DNA of 64,000 nucleotides from UBA11051 sp964390495 (GTDB taxonomy: Bacteria > Armatimonadota > Zipacnadia > Zipacnadales > UBA11051), in contig CAYMIN010000003.1 in assembly GCA_964390495.1 (NCBI GenBank), forward strand, positions 124,001 to 188,000, written 5' to 3'. The notes under the pieces are model-generated. The model saw only the letters and a program-made list of their open reading frames with translations. It made no database searches and had not been told where the DNA came from. A program made the translations under genes and the position numbers. Below, piece by piece: positions 8,359 to 17,519 of the stretch (within the stretch, counting starts at the first letter, position 1; every line of letters starts with the position of its first letter).

Positions 8359-9786
8359 TCAACTCGGCACACCGTTTCCGCCCAGCACCTCCAGCCAGTA
8401 ACATGCTCGCGTCGCGGGCGTGATTGCGGCCACTTGGCTGATCCGGTAGCCCACCAGCCACAGTATCCGGTCATTGTCGTCAACTACGGCCAGCACATTG
8501 GCACGCTGCTCCGCCGGCACCTTCTCATCAATGAGAAAGTCGCTGACCTTCTTGGTGCCGTTCATTCCCAGCGGCCTGAAGCGGTCGCCGGGCCGCACCG
8601 GCCGCACGTACAGTTCAGGCCCGGCCGCCTCGGCGTCAAGCACCGCTGCAGGCGCATCTGCGGCCGGCAATTCCGCCGGCGCGCCCGCTTTTCTACTTAT
8701 ACTAACAAAACGCCCGTCAGGAAGTTTCCTTTTCCCGGGTATTCTTAGCGCCAATTTGAACGGTTCCGGCGCTTCCGGAGCCGATTCACTCGCCTGTTCG
8801 ATGGAGAAAAGCTCATATTCGCGCCGGGCGACCAGCCCCTGGGGCAGCGAGACCTCCCCACTGCCCGCCTCCCCGCATATAACCTTCGCCATCCCCTGCC
8901 AATGTTCCCACCCGAAGCTGCGGATATCTAGATTTGCCTCGCTACAGGCCCGCCGCAGGACCCGGTGCAGCAGGCCGGCGGGAAGTTGGGCAGCGGCGCT
9001 CACCAGCAGACTGACCGGCGCGTCGGCAGCGGCCTGACAGTCGGCCAGGGCTTGGTGCACCTTAGCCTCGGTCCAGTTCAGTTCGTCGCGCACGGCCAGA
9101 GCGGCCCGCAGCAGCGCCTGCTGCACGCCGGGGCCGTAGTCCCGTTCCAGGGCCGGCAGCAGGTGATGACGGATGTGGTTGCGGTGGAACTGCTCGGTAT
9201 TCAGGTTACTGGCGTCGCGGCAGAAGGCCAACTCGCGCGCCTTGCAGTACCGGGCCGTCTGGTCCCGCGAAACATACACCAGTGGCCTGATCATATTCTC
9301 GCGGACCGGCGCGATCGAGGCCAGGCCCTCGATGCCGGCTCCGCGCAGCAGGTTCATCAGCAGCGTCTCGGCCACATCGCTAGCGGTGTGCCCTAGGGCG
9401 ATCTTATTGCAGCCCGCGGCTTCGGCCTGCTCGCGGAGGAATCCGTAGCGCAGTTGCCGGGCCGCCGCCTCCAGGTTCAGGCCATGCTTTTCTGCATAGC
9501 CGGCGACATCGCCGCTGGCGGTGACCACGCGACAGCCCAAGCTTTCGCCGAAGACCGTTACGAACTGCTGCTCGGCGGCGGCTTCGGGGCGCAGGCCGTG
9601 ATTGTAATGGCCCAGCACCAGCTCGATTTGATGGTCCGGCGGCAGCTCATTGAGTAAGGCCAGCAGCGCCACCGAATCCTGACCGCCGGAGACGGCTACC
9701 AGCACGCGGTCGCCCGCCGCCAGCATCGCGAAGTCCTTCAAGGCGCGGCGGAATAGCTCAGTTATCAGCGCGATTGCCTCAGCCAT
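8359..9786 (-). CDS. tilS: tRNA(Ile)-lysidine synthase
   Basis: A protein of about 475 residues that converts C34 of the CAU-anticodon tRNA-Ile to lysidine, so it reads AUA. The N-type ATP-pyrophosphatase loop SGGQDS lies at about residues 33-38, followed by LGHYNHGLRPEA and LGHTASDVAETLLMNLLRGAGIEGL, both diagnostic of TilS. The C-terminal TilS domain (VRPVRPGDRFRPLGMNGTKKVSDFLIDEKVP) is complete. The ATG at 9786 is preferred (AGGG just upstream, MAEAIALITELF fits family length); a GTG at 9846 would add twenty residues. It sits between purC and ftsH on the same strand. Confidence 0.96.
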   Translation of the reverse strand: MAEAIALITELFRRALKDFAMLAAGDRVLVAVSGGQDSVALLALLNELPPDHQIELVLGHYNHGLRPEAAAEQQFVTVFGESLGCRVVTASGDVAGYAEKHGLNLEAAARQLRYGFLREQAEAAGCNKIALGHTASDVAETLLMNLLRGAGIEGLASIAPVRENMIRPLVYVSRDQTARYCKARELAFCRDASNLNTEQFHRNHIRHHLLPALERDYGPGVQQALLRAALAVRDELNWTEAKVHQALADCQAAADAPVSLLVSAAAQLPAGLLHRVLRRACSEANLDIRSFGWEHWQGMAKVICGEAGSGEVSLPQGLVARREYELFSIEQASESAPEAPEPFKLALRIPGKRKLPDGRFVSISRKAGAPAELPAADAPAAVLDAEAAGPELYVRPVRPGDRFRPLGMNGTKKVSDFLIDEKVPAEQRANVLAVVDDNDRILWLVGYRISQVAAITPATRACYWLEVLGGNGVPS

Positions 9787-9852
9787 CTCGGCCCTCGCAG
9801 CGACGCCCTCTGCGCGATGGTTAGCATATAGGAACAGTTGGGTCACAGGCGG

Positions 9853-10755
9853 TTACGGAAGCTCCTGGCCGGTGATGCGGCGGTAGATGGTGCGGTAGGT
9901 CTGCCGCGTGTTGGCGACGATTGCGGGTGGCAGCAGCGGCCCCGGCGGCTCCTTGTTCCAGTCCAGCGTCTCCAGATAATCCCGCACCGGCTGCTTGTCC
10001 AGGGAGTCCTGCGGTCGGCCCGGCTCGTAGCTCTCCGCATCCCAGTAGCGCGAGGAATCCGGCGTCAGCGCCTCGTCAATCAGCGTCAGCTCGCCGTCAA
10101 TCAGACCGAACTCGAACTTGGTATCACACAGGATCAGACCGCGCTGGGCCACGTACTCGGAGGCCTGCAGATACAGCGCCAGCGTAGTGTCTTGCAGCCG
10201 CTGCGCCAGCTCGTCGCCGACCATCTCGGCGCACCGCTCGGTCGTGATGTTCTCATCATGGCCCGATTCGGCCTTGGTAGCCGGCGTGAATAGCGGCTCC
10301 GGCAGCTTGTCCGACTCCACCAGACCCGCAGGGAGCTGATGGCCGCAGACCTCGCCGGACTGCTGGTACGACTTCCAGCCCGAGCCGCTCAGGTAGCCTC
10401 GGGCCACGCACTCGACCGGCAGCACCTCGGCCTTTTGCACCCACATGCTGCGGCCGGACAGCAGCTCCGCATAGTCAGCCACGACCGCGGGAAAGTCGGC
10501 CACCTCACCGCTGATAAGATGATTCGGAACCACCCCCGCGAGCTTATCAAACCAGAACAGCGAAAGCTGGGTGAGCACCTTGCCCTTTTCCGGGATGCCG
10601 TTGGGCATCACGACATCGAAGGCCGAGATACGGTCACTGGCGACGATCAGCAGGCCCTCATCGAATTCGTAGATATCACGCACCTTGCCCTGCCGTCGCG
10701 AGACAGCTCCAGGCAGATCGGTGGCGAGTATGGCTTGGTCCGGCCTGTCGGTCAT
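9853..10755 (-). CDS. purC: Phosphoribosylaminoimidazole-succinocarboxamide synthase
   Basis: A 300-residue SAICAR synthetase joining CAIR and aspartate with ATP in purine synthesis. The length fits the long (yeast-like) group. Motifs: GKVRDIYEFDEGLLIVASDRISAFD (P-loop-like SAICAR signature 1), VLTQLSLFWF, MWVQKAEVLPVECVARGYLSGSGWKSYQ, and LILCDTKFEFGLIDGELTLIDEALTPDSSRYW (signature 2). A good GGGGAGGAG precedes the ATG. No other pur gene is nearby; downstream are tilS and ftsH. Confidence 0.97.
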   Translation of the reverse strand: MTDRPDQAILATDLPGAVSRRQGKVRDIYEFDEGLLIVASDRISAFDVVMPNGIPEKGKVLTQLSLFWFDKLAGVVPNHLISGEVADFPAVVADYAELLSGRSMWVQKAEVLPVECVARGYLSGSGWKSYQQSGEVCGHQLPAGLVESDKLPEPLFTPATKAESGHDENITTERCAEMVGDELAQRLQDTTLALYLQASEYVAQRGLILCDTKFEFGLIDGELTLIDEALTPDSSRYWDAESYEPGRPQDSLDKQPVRDYLETLDWNKEPPGPLLPPAIVANTRQTYRTIYRRITGQELP

Positions 10756-10796
10756 TGCTTGCTCCTCCCCGGGCGGTTGCTAGAACGACAACGGCT

Positions 10797-10816
10797 GTCG
10801 GGTTAGAAAGCCCGAC
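10797..10816. repeat. Dispersed hairpin repeat, copy upstream of purC
   Basis: GTCGGGTT-AGAA-AGCCCGAC, an 8-bp stem with one G-T pair, is nearly identical to the copy at 2385-2404, including the flanking CCCACGCGG/CCTACGCG. The rest of the 139-base gap to thrC (to 10894) contains a short direct repeat (CCACGCGGC... at about 10816 and 10849) and nothing coding. Confidence 0.65.
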
Positions 10817-10894
10817 CCACGCGGCAATGATAATGAGAGAGCCGAAGCCACGCGGCGATAATGATGCAGAAGCCCCAGCCGCAGGATGATGCTT

Positions 10895-11980
10895 CTAGAG
10901 ACCCAGCAGGTGCACCAGGGCCTCGGTCTGCGGCGGGATTCGCTCCGGCTCGTCGAACAGGTCAATCGCCGTGTCCGGGTCCTTCAGCCCGTGGCCGGTG
11001 AGCGTACAGACCACCCTCTGCGGCCCCTTGCCAAAGTACTTATTGGCCGCCAGCTTGAGAAGTCCTGCCACCGAAGCCGCCGAGGCCGGCTCGACGAAGA
11101 TCCCTTCGTGAGCAGCCAGGAGCTGATACGCCGCCAGAATCTCGTCGTCGGTCACGGCATCCACCAGGCCGCCGCTGTCATTGATGGCGGCCATCGCATC
11201 ATCCCAGCGCGCCGGGTCGCCGATGCGAATGGCGGTGGCGATGGTCTCGGGGTCCGCGATCGGCCGGCCGTGAACCAAGGGCGCGGCTCCGGCCGCCTGG
11301 AAGCCGACCATGCGCGGGAGCTGGGAGACCTTGCCGGCCTCCTGGTACTGCTGGTAGCCCCACCAGTAGGCGGTGATGTTGCCGGCATTGCCCACCGGCA
11401 GGATGTGAATATCAGGCGGGCCGCCCAGCCGGTCGCAGACCTCAAACGCAGCCGTCTTCTGGCCCTCCATGCGCATCGGGTTGAGGCTGTTGACCAGCTC
11501 AATCGGGTAGCGGTCGGTAATCTCGCGCACGATGCGCAGGCAGTCATCGAAGTTACCATCCACCTGCACCGTGCGAGCGCCGTGGATCAGCGCCTGCGAG
11601 AGCTTTCCGAAGGCGATCTTGCCGCGCGGTATCAGGACGATGCAGCTCATGCCCGCGCGCGCCGAATACGCCGCCGCCGAGGCCGAGGTATTGCCGGTGG
11701 AGGCGCACATGGTAATGTCCACGCCGCGCTCCTTAGCCTTCGATACCGCCATCGTCATGCCCCGGTCCTTGAAGGAGCCGGTCGGGTTGACGCCTTCGTA
11801 CTTGAAATAGAGTTCGATATGCCCGGCCAGCGTGCGCCCGATATGGCGGCTGGCTAGCAGAGGCGTGTTACCCTCCAGCAGCGTAATGCGGGGGGTCTCG
11901 TCAGTCACGGGCAAGTAGTCGCGATAGGCCTCAATAACGCCCGGCCAGCATCCGCCCGGCTGTAGCTCTGAATTCGACAA
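10895..11980 (-). CDS. thrC: Threonine synthase
   Basis: A PLP enzyme of about 361 residues making threonine from O-phosphohomoserine. The PLP lysine is in NPTGSFKDRGM; CASTGNTSASAAAYSARAG binds the phosphate, and LPVGNAGNITAYWWGY and VCTLTGHGLKDPD are family signatures. The frame is open up to 12217, but that stretch contains the hairpin repeats at 12023-12074 and has no threonine synthase character. A TTG at 11980, after AGGTGG with a 5-base gap, gives a normal N-terminus (SNSELQPGGCWPGVIEAYRDYLPV) and is preferred. It follows hom, the preceding pathway gene. Confidence 0.94.
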   Translation of the reverse strand: MSNSELQPGGCWPGVIEAYRDYLPVTDETPRITLLEGNTPLLASRHIGRTLAGHIELYFKYEGVNPTGSFKDRGMTMAVSKAKERGVDITMCASTGNTSASAAAYSARAGMSCIVLIPRGKIAFGKLSQALIHGARTVQVDGNFDDCLRIVREITDRYPIELVNSLNPMRMEGQKTAAFEVCDRLGGPPDIHILPVGNAGNITAYWWGYQQYQEAGKVSQLPRMVGFQAAGAAPLVHGRPIADPETIATAIRIGDPARWDDAMAAINDSGGLVDAVTDDEILAAYQLLAAHEGIFVEPASAASVAGLLKLAANKYFGKGPQRVVCTLTGHGLKDPDTAIDLFDEPERIPPQTEALVHLLGL

Positions 11981-12022
11981 GGTGACCACCTTCAGGACGG
12001 CTGGATAGTAGGTACTGGCTTC

Positions 12023-12074
12023 GGACAGGCTTCCCAGCCTGTCCATACCTTTCGACAGGCAGGGATGCCTGTCG
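12023..12074. repeat. Tandem pair of hairpin repeats between hom and thrC
   Basis: Two perfect 9-bp stems with 4-base loops stand nine bases apart: GGACAGGCT-TCCC-AGCCTGTCC (12023-12044) and CGACAGGCA-GGGA-TGCCTGTCG (12053-12074). The shared GACAGGC core and the geometry relate them to the hairpins at 2346-2404 and 10797-10816. They lie in the leader of thrC, within 45 bases of the proposed start, and could attenuate read-through from hom or protect the transcript end; neither has a T-run. Confidence 0.65.
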
Positions 12075-12239
12075 TCCAGGAACAAGAGGTGCGATGACGA
12101 AAAATCCGACCTAGAGGCGCGGCCGAAAACCCCTAATATCGGGACGATGACGCGATACCCATTGCCGTGGCGGTGGCTGACACAGGCATAGGACCGGCGC
12201 CTTGCCAGGTGAAACACTTTTCGGCCAGGTTTCTGGCGT

Positions 12240-13532
12240 TCAGTCCTCCACCCGGATGCGGGCGGGTATTGACTCGACTATCGGCAGGCTTTGGATCGCT
12301 TGGAGGGCGCTGGTGAGTTGGTCGTCCTCGCACTCGTGCATGATCCAGACGATATCAGCGGTCTTGCCGTCGGTATCCTCCTGAATCACGGAGGCGATAC
12401 TAACGGCCTGGGAGCCGAAGATGGTGGCGATCGCGCCGAGCACTCCGGGCTGGTCCTTGACCCGCATGCGGACATAGACCCGTGACCGGACCTGGCCCAT
12501 CGGCACAATCTGAGCCTGGCCGATACAGGCACAGGGCACCCGACCGGCCGCGCCGTGGACTAGGTTGCGGGCACAATCAACCACATCGCCGGCCACCGCC
12601 GCACCGGTCGGCAGAGCGCCTGCGCCACGGCCATAGAGCATCACCTCATCGCAAGCCCGCCCGCGGATGAAGATAGCATTGAACGGGCCTACCACCGCCG
12701 CCAGCGGATGACTCGCTGCCAGCAGAGCCGGGTGGACGTGGACCTCGAAAGCGTCGTTGTCGTGGCGCCGGGCGATGGCCAGCAGCTTGACCACGTAGCC
12801 CATCCGCTCGGCATAGATTATGTCCTCGGGCAGAATCCGGGAGATGCCCTCCCGGTAGATCTCATCAACATCTAGACGCTGTCCGAAAGCGATCGCAGCG
12901 AGAATCGCCAGCTTATTAGCCGCGTCAGTGCCCTCGATGTCGTCGCTGGGCTCGGCTTCGGCGTAGCCAAGCCGCTGCGCCTCCTGGAGCGCCGTATCAA
13001 ACTCGACGCGCTCCCGCGACATCTGGGTCAGCACATAGTTGGTGGTGCCATTGACGATCCCCATAATCTCGTCAATTTGGTCGGCGTCGAGGCTCTCCTT
13101 GAGAGTGCGGATGATGGGAATTACGCCGCCGACAGCACCCTCGAACTGCACGTCCACCGACTTAGCGGTGGCGGCGTCGAGGATGTCGTTGCCATGCTTG
13201 GCGATCATTTCCTTATTGGAGGTGACCACCGATTTGCCGGCCTCGATGGCCGCCATCACGAACTCAAGCGCGGGCTGCAAGCCACCGATAGTCTCCACGA
13301 CAATGCTGATTGCGTCATCATTTATGACCTCATCGGCATCGCTGGTCCTCAGCTTCTCGGGGACCTCGATATCGCGGGGCCTGTCCCAGTCAATATCGGC
13401 GATCTTGCGGACCTTGACAGGGCGGCCGACGCGGTGAGCGATGCTCTCGGCATTATCAGTCAGGACCCGATACAGGCCGCTGCCGACCACTCCGAAGCCG
13501 AGTATGCCGACATGGATGGGCTGGTTAGACAT
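12240..13532 (-). CDS. hom: Homoserine dehydrogenase
   Basis: A 430-residue NAD(P)-dependent enzyme reducing aspartate semialdehyde to homoserine. The N-terminal Rossmann motif is GILGFGVVGSGLYRVL (about residues 9-24); the catalytic region includes TSNKEMIAKHG, EGAVGGVIPIIRTLKESL, GIVNGTTNYVLTQM and EAEPSDDIEGTDAANKLAILAAIAFG. A C-terminal ACT domain (about 350-425: YVRMRVKDQPGVLGAIATIF) suggests feedback control by threonine. The ATG follows GAGGTGA with a suitable gap. thrC is next downstream, so the pair commits aspartate semialdehyde to threonine. Confidence 0.97.
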   Translation of the reverse strand: MSNQPIHVGILGFGVVGSGLYRVLTDNAESIAHRVGRPVKVRKIADIDWDRPRDIEVPEKLRTSDADEVINDDAISIVVETIGGLQPALEFVMAAIEAGKSVVTSNKEMIAKHGNDILDAATAKSVDVQFEGAVGGVIPIIRTLKESLDADQIDEIMGIVNGTTNYVLTQMSRERVEFDTALQEAQRLGYAEAEPSDDIEGTDAANKLAILAAIAFGQRLDVDEIYREGISRILPEDIIYAERMGYVVKLLAIARRHDNDAFEVHVHPALLAASHPLAAVVGPFNAIFIRGRACDEVMLYGRGAGALPTGAAVAGDVVDCARNLVHGAAGRVPCACIGQAQIVPMGQVRSRVYVRMRVKDQPGVLGAIATIFGSQAVSIASVIQEDTDGKTADIVWIMHECEDDQLTSALQAIQSLPIVESIPARIRVED

Positions 13533-13725
13533 GCTTTAGTCACCTCAGACCGTACTGGCAAGAAGTCACCGGGCACTGCTGCAGTAATCATGCCGCCCAG
13601 TCAGCGCCGTGCAGGACGCTCTTGACTTGGGCCCTTGGTGCACGTGGATCGGGGTTTCTGGCTGGAAGCCCGGTGCGTGGCACATCACATCATATCACAG
13701 CCCGACAGCCCTGCGCCAGAGAGCT
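13533..13725. other. Intergenic region upstream of hom
   Basis: No gene is supported here. A weak hairpin GGGTTTC...GAAGCCC around 13655-13673 resembles a decayed copy of the hairpin repeat family. The hom leader on the minus strand must start within this region, but no convincing promoter hexamer pair was found. Confidence 0.4.
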
Positions 13726-14454
13726 TCAGTCCGAGTAGGCCGCAATCGGCTTGCGCAGCTCGGCCAGAACCTGCTTTTGGCTATGGCACTGGTCGCTGAT
13801 GACGACCTCGTCTATGACGCTGTCGAGCGGATAGGCGCTGCGGCCACCGATTAGGAAGGTCTCGCCGGTCGGCCCGATGACCAGAGGCTCGGTGGCTTTT
13901 GCCTCGTCAACTAGCTGCCCGTTGATGTAGAGCCGCAGCACGCCAGCGAACACCGACCAGGCGGCGGCGATTTGCACCCATTTGCCGTCCTGGAAGACAT
14001 TGGCGGGCCGCGTCATAGCCTGCAGGTAGGGGCCCTGGTCGGCACGCAGCAGGACGTTGACGGTGTTGTTGCCGTTCTGCACCAGGCCCAGGAAGTTTTG
14101 CTTGTTGGTCTTTTGCTGCCGCCAGTAGAGTATATCACGAACGTTATCGTCCGGGCCGCCGCGCCAGCCGACCGGCTTGACCCAGATGTAGTAGGTGCCC
14201 TGGTACAGGCTGATATTGCCTCGCGCCGCGTACTGCAGCGTCGTCTCACCGGTGACCATGAGGCCCTGAGTGCCGCACCGCCCCGGCACGAAGTTAATGC
14301 CCTCGGCGGTCGTCGGCGCTTGCCCCTCCGTGGTTGCCACGCTGCCGTTGAAGTGCGCCTGGAAGATAGTCAGACCCCAGCACTGCACCGGCACGATACT
14401 CAGGGCAATCACTGTGCCGGCCAGTAGTGCTCGGCTTGTCGTCAATCCCCTCAT
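13726..14454 (-). CDS. Secreted LamG-like (concanavalin A-fold) protein
   Basis: A 242-residue protein with a signal peptide (about residues 1-27, LLAGTVIALSIVPVQCWG) and one LamG/laminin-G-like jelly-roll domain: ISLYQGTYYIWVKPVGW, GKWVQIAAAWSVFAGVLRLYINGQLVDEA and SVIDEVVISDQ are the usual strands. Such domains bind glycans. The start overlaps the stop of the upstream large hydrolase-like gene by four bases (ATGA), so the two proteins are probably made together and may act on the same extracellular polymer. Confidence 0.82.
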   Translation of the reverse strand: MRGLTTSRALLAGTVIALSIVPVQCWGLTIFQAHFNGSVATTEGQAPTTAEGINFVPGRCGTQGLMVTGETTLQYAARGNISLYQGTYYIWVKPVGWRGGPDDNVRDILYWRQQKTNKQNFLGLVQNGNNTVNVLLRADQGPYLQAMTRPANVFQDGKWVQIAAAWSVFAGVLRLYINGQLVDEAKATEPLVIGPTGETFLIGGRSAYPLDSVIDEVVISDQCHSQKQVLAELRKPIAAYSD

Positions 14455-17351
14455 TGTCCCACCACCGTCTTCCGGCCATCAATTGTCAGTTCGTTATGGG
14501 GCGCAATCACCAGCACCTCGAAGTTACATTCGCGCAGGCCCCGGTGTCCGGCCCAGGACTTGGGCACCACCGCCTTGAGCCAGTCCTGCTCGCGCTCGGG
14601 CATCGCTGAGAAGTCCACCTCCTCAGGCAGGACCCAGTCAGTGGTGCCAATCACCGGGATCGTCAGGTCGAGGCCGGCCCTAAGCTGCTCGGCGGTCCAG
14701 GGCGTAATATTCCACATCCCGGTCGGCGCCAGCAGCTCCCGGGAGCGCCCATACAGCAGTACCCGGTAGCCGTCGGCGTTGAGCCCCAGGTTCTCGGGGT
14801 CCACACTGACCTTCACCGAGGCCGGACCCTCGCGCTCGTACAAAGTCACAGCTACCCAGTTGCCCTTCTGCAGGCTGGTCTTGATCTCGGCTCCGGCACC
14901 CAAAACTCTGATCTCCGGCTGACTGAACTCGCCAATCATATCGGCCAGGAGCCGTTCATGTTCCCAGCCCTCGGCGGCGACCTCAGACAAGACATCGCAG
15001 TGAATCCCGATGACCTTGCCTTTGCCGATAGTCTTCGCAGTAGCCGCAGGCTTGCCATCGCTGAAGGTGGCCAGGACCTCCGTACCTGCAGCGGGCACAA
15101 ACGGGATTGGCTCCTGGGGCGCGATCTTGATCTCTTCGTCCTCACCGGCCCTGATGGTGTCCACCGGTCGCGGCTCGCCCTGGTACTCGCCCCCTACGAA
15201 CCTGGCGGTAAGGTCTTGTTGCCGCGTAAAGTCGCGCAGCGACTGAAGCCACTTTCCGCCCAGCGAGATGACCGTGCCGCCGTTGGAGACGAAGCGCTCG
15301 ATCGCCGCGAAGACCTCCGGGCCGTGTCCCTGCAGGCTCAGAGGCGGCGCGATCAGCACCCGATAGTTCTCATAGTAGCGCGTGTCCTCGGCCTCCAGGC
15401 GGTCAACATCCTGGTAGCGTCCCAGCCGATACAGCAGGTTGAGCTCAAGCCTGTCAATCGGTCGCGGATCGGCATTTTGCAGCATGATGCCGTACTGGTA
15501 GGTCAGCAGCGCGGCTCGCGTCAGGGACTTGGCCCCGTCCCATTCGCGGCAGTCGCGCAGCATCTCGCGCAGCGACTCGGGGGCCTCCGGGCAGCCGAAG
15601 GTCCCGGGCAATTCGCTGACATAGTACGAGAAATTGAAAGTCGGCTTGCCGCGCAGGCAGTAGGTATTGTAGAAGCCGAACGGGCCTCCATAGTGCTGGC
15701 CGGTACCGGCGTTGGGATACACCATTGCCGCCTCACAGCCGGCTGCCGCGTAGTACCAATCGCAGCCGGCCCTAACTATCGCCGGATTGTCCATCCCGAA
15801 CATCCAGCCGTTGGCATAGCGGGCGCAAGGCCGGAGTTCGCCAATAGCTTGCATACCCAGTTGGTGCGCGGTGTCGGCCAAAAACTTGAAGAACTCGGCA
15901 TTATTCTTGGCCTTGTAGAGGACCAGCCGCCGCCACCAAACATCCTCCGGGTCCGTCCAGCGGCTGCCGGCTTCGAGATGGTCAAGCAGCGATCTATCCG
16001 GCTTCTCGCCAAACTCCTTTTGACACCATTGTGAGAAGTCGTCGAAATCATCGCCGCACATGTCAACATAGTTGAAAAACAGTTCGTCATAGTAAAAGCC
16101 GGCCAGGTCGTACTTCTGTTTGACTTCGGTCAGTACTTTGGTGAGGAACTCGCGCAGTTTGGGGCTGCGGACATCATCAATGGGGTGACTGCCGTACATA
16201 TATGGCTGGCCCTTGTGGTCAACGCAGACCATCCCCTCGCCGTAGTCGCCGCTGTGCATGCCCAGCCACACGCGCATCCCCTCTGCTTTAGCCGCTTGGC
16301 AGACCAGTTCTAGCGGGTCACGGCCTTTGTAGCGTCCCATCCACCACCGCCGTTTGGCCTCGGGGATATCGCTGAGATAGGCCAGATCGGTGCCGCCCTG
16401 GCCGAGGTAGATGATATCGGTGACGCCGGTACGTTTCATGTTCTGGACGTGGCGCTGCACCATCTGGTCGGTGTAGCCGGCCCGGAAGTCCCACCATTGC
16501 CAGGCTCGGCCTCCCAGCTCCAAAAGTGGCTGCTTCTGATAGCCCATCTCCTGCACCATGGTGCGGGTGTACCAGTCCGTGTAGGGGGGAGGCTCGGGCG
16601 CTCGGGCGGCCAACTCCGCCTCCAAAGCCGCCGTCATCCGCGCAATCACTTCTCCCGGCTCCAGGGCCGACAACTGCGCCTCGCCGGCCCATCTGACGGC
16701 ATTCAGCAGCAGCTTCAACTGATTGCCGGTGGGCGCCATCTGCTTGGCTGCGCCGGCTTCATCAACCCCGTAGCCGCTGATCATCCCATTGCCCACTACC
16801 CGCCCTTGGCCGTAAGCGGCGACTACCACGGTTGCAACGCCGTCGGCATCGGTCACGATGGTCTCGCCCTGGGGCCCGACTTGCATCATGATGTGGTCAT
16901 TGTAGGCGTGCTCAAACTCCGCCGGCAGCCCGGCCGTTACCGGATGCTGGGCGGCCACTTCCACCGTCCTCGTCTGGGAGCGGTCAATGCCCAGGGCGAT
17001 GACCTCAGGAAATAGCCGCGTCGCATCATCCCAGCCCCGGAAGCCCACCGAGTCGTGCTCCAGCACCACTCCGCCGCCGCCGGCGGCATAGGCGCGGATA
17101 GCCTCCCGCCACTTCTCATTCCCACCGCCTAGGCCTTTCATGCTCTCAAGCACTAGCACATCGCACGCCACCAGCGCAGGCAGCTCCAGACTTTCCAGCT
17201 TCACGACACTGATGCCGTCCTGCTGTTCGAGCGCCTCGATGACACCTCCGGCGCCTATCGAGCCGGTATAGACTCCTACCTGCAGCGCCGATACGCAGCT
17301 TTGCGCCACAACTAACGCCAAGAGCACAACTAGCATCCCAAGCTTTTTCAT
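14451..17351 (-). CDS. Large secreted glycoside-hydrolase-like protein with GATase-like domains
   Basis: About 966 residues from the ATG at 17351; a GTG at 17357 with ideal spacing to GGAGG is the alternative. A signal peptide (MKKLGMLVVLLALVVAQSCVSA) is followed by a class I glutamine-amidotransferase-like/BPL_N-type domain (about 23-215). A TIM-barrel resembling hypothetical glycosyl hydrolase families (GHL) occupies about 280-620, with the acidic strand end GFYYDELFFNY and the WLGMHSGDYGEG loop. A second beta-galactosidase-trimerisation-like domain (YRVLIAPPLSLQGHGPEVFAAIERFVSNGGTVI) and C-terminal beta domains follow. It probably attacks a complex extracellular sugar; family assignment is tentative. 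It is translationally coupled to the LamG gene. Confidence 0.75.
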   Translation of the reverse strand: MKKLGMLVVLLALVVAQSCVSALQVGVYTGSIGAGGVIEALEQQDGISVVKLESLELPALVACDVLVLESMKGLGGGNEKWREAIRAYAAGGGGVVLEHDSVGFRGWDDATRLFPEVIALGIDRSQTRTVEVAAQHPVTAGLPAEFEHAYNDHIMMQVGPQGETIVTDADGVATVVVAAYGQGRVVGNGMISGYGVDEAGAAKQMAPTGNQLKLLLNAVRWAGEAQLSALEPGEVIARMTAALEAELAARAPEPPPYTDWYTRTMVQEMGYQKQPLLELGGRAWQWWDFRAGYTDQMVQRHVQNMKRTGVTDIIYLGQGGTDLAYLSDIPEAKRRWWMGRYKGRDPLELVCQAAKAEGMRVWLGMHSGDYGEGMVCVDHKGQPYMYGSHPIDDVRSPKLREFLTKVLTEVKQKYDLAGFYYDELFFNYVDMCGDDFDDFSQWCQKEFGEKPDRSLLDHLEAGSRWTDPEDVWWRRLVLYKAKNNAEFFKFLADTAHQLGMQAIGELRPCARYANGWMFGMDNPAIVRAGCDWYYAAAGCEAAMVYPNAGTGQHYGGPFGFYNTYCLRGKPTFNFSYYVSELPGTFGCPEAPESLREMLRDCREWDGAKSLTRAALLTYQYGIMLQNADPRPIDRLELNLLYRLGRYQDVDRLEAEDTRYYENYRVLIAPPLSLQGHGPEVFAAIERFVSNGGTVISLGGKWLQSLRDFTRQQDLTARFVGGEYQGEPRPVDTIRAGEDEEIKIAPQEPIPFVPAAGTEVLATFSDGKPAATAKTIGKGKVIGIHCDVLSEVAAEGWEHERLLADMIGEFSQPEIRVLGAGAEIKTSLQKGNWVAVTLYEREGPASVKVSVDPENLGLNADGYRVLLYGRSRELLAPTGMWNITPWTAEQLRAGLDLTIPVIGTTDWVLPEEVDFSAMPEREQDWLKAVVPKSWAGHRGLRECNFEVLVIAPHNELTIDGRKTVVGQ

Positions 17352-17519
17352 CTTCACGAGTTCCTCCTGGATTACGCGGCCTGCGCATCCCGGATGCGCG
17401 CGCGAGCGCCTGTCGCCACTACCAACCATTTCGCCACGGGCAGGCGGTTTCCCCTCCTGTAAACGGGTATTTGGCACCAAATCAGACCGTCCAAAGGGAA
17501 ACACGAGATGGGGGAGGCC

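Noticed and set aside
14958..16034. A 358-codon rightward frame
   Set aside because: It is the mirror of the large hydrolase-like gene, which has a signal peptide, domains and a ribosome binding site.
17470..17481. TTTGGCACCAAA, a possible LacI-type operator upstream of the large hydrolase-like gene
   Set aside because: The arms are only five bases with an asymmetric centre, there is no regulator gene nearby, and a match of this size is expected by chance.
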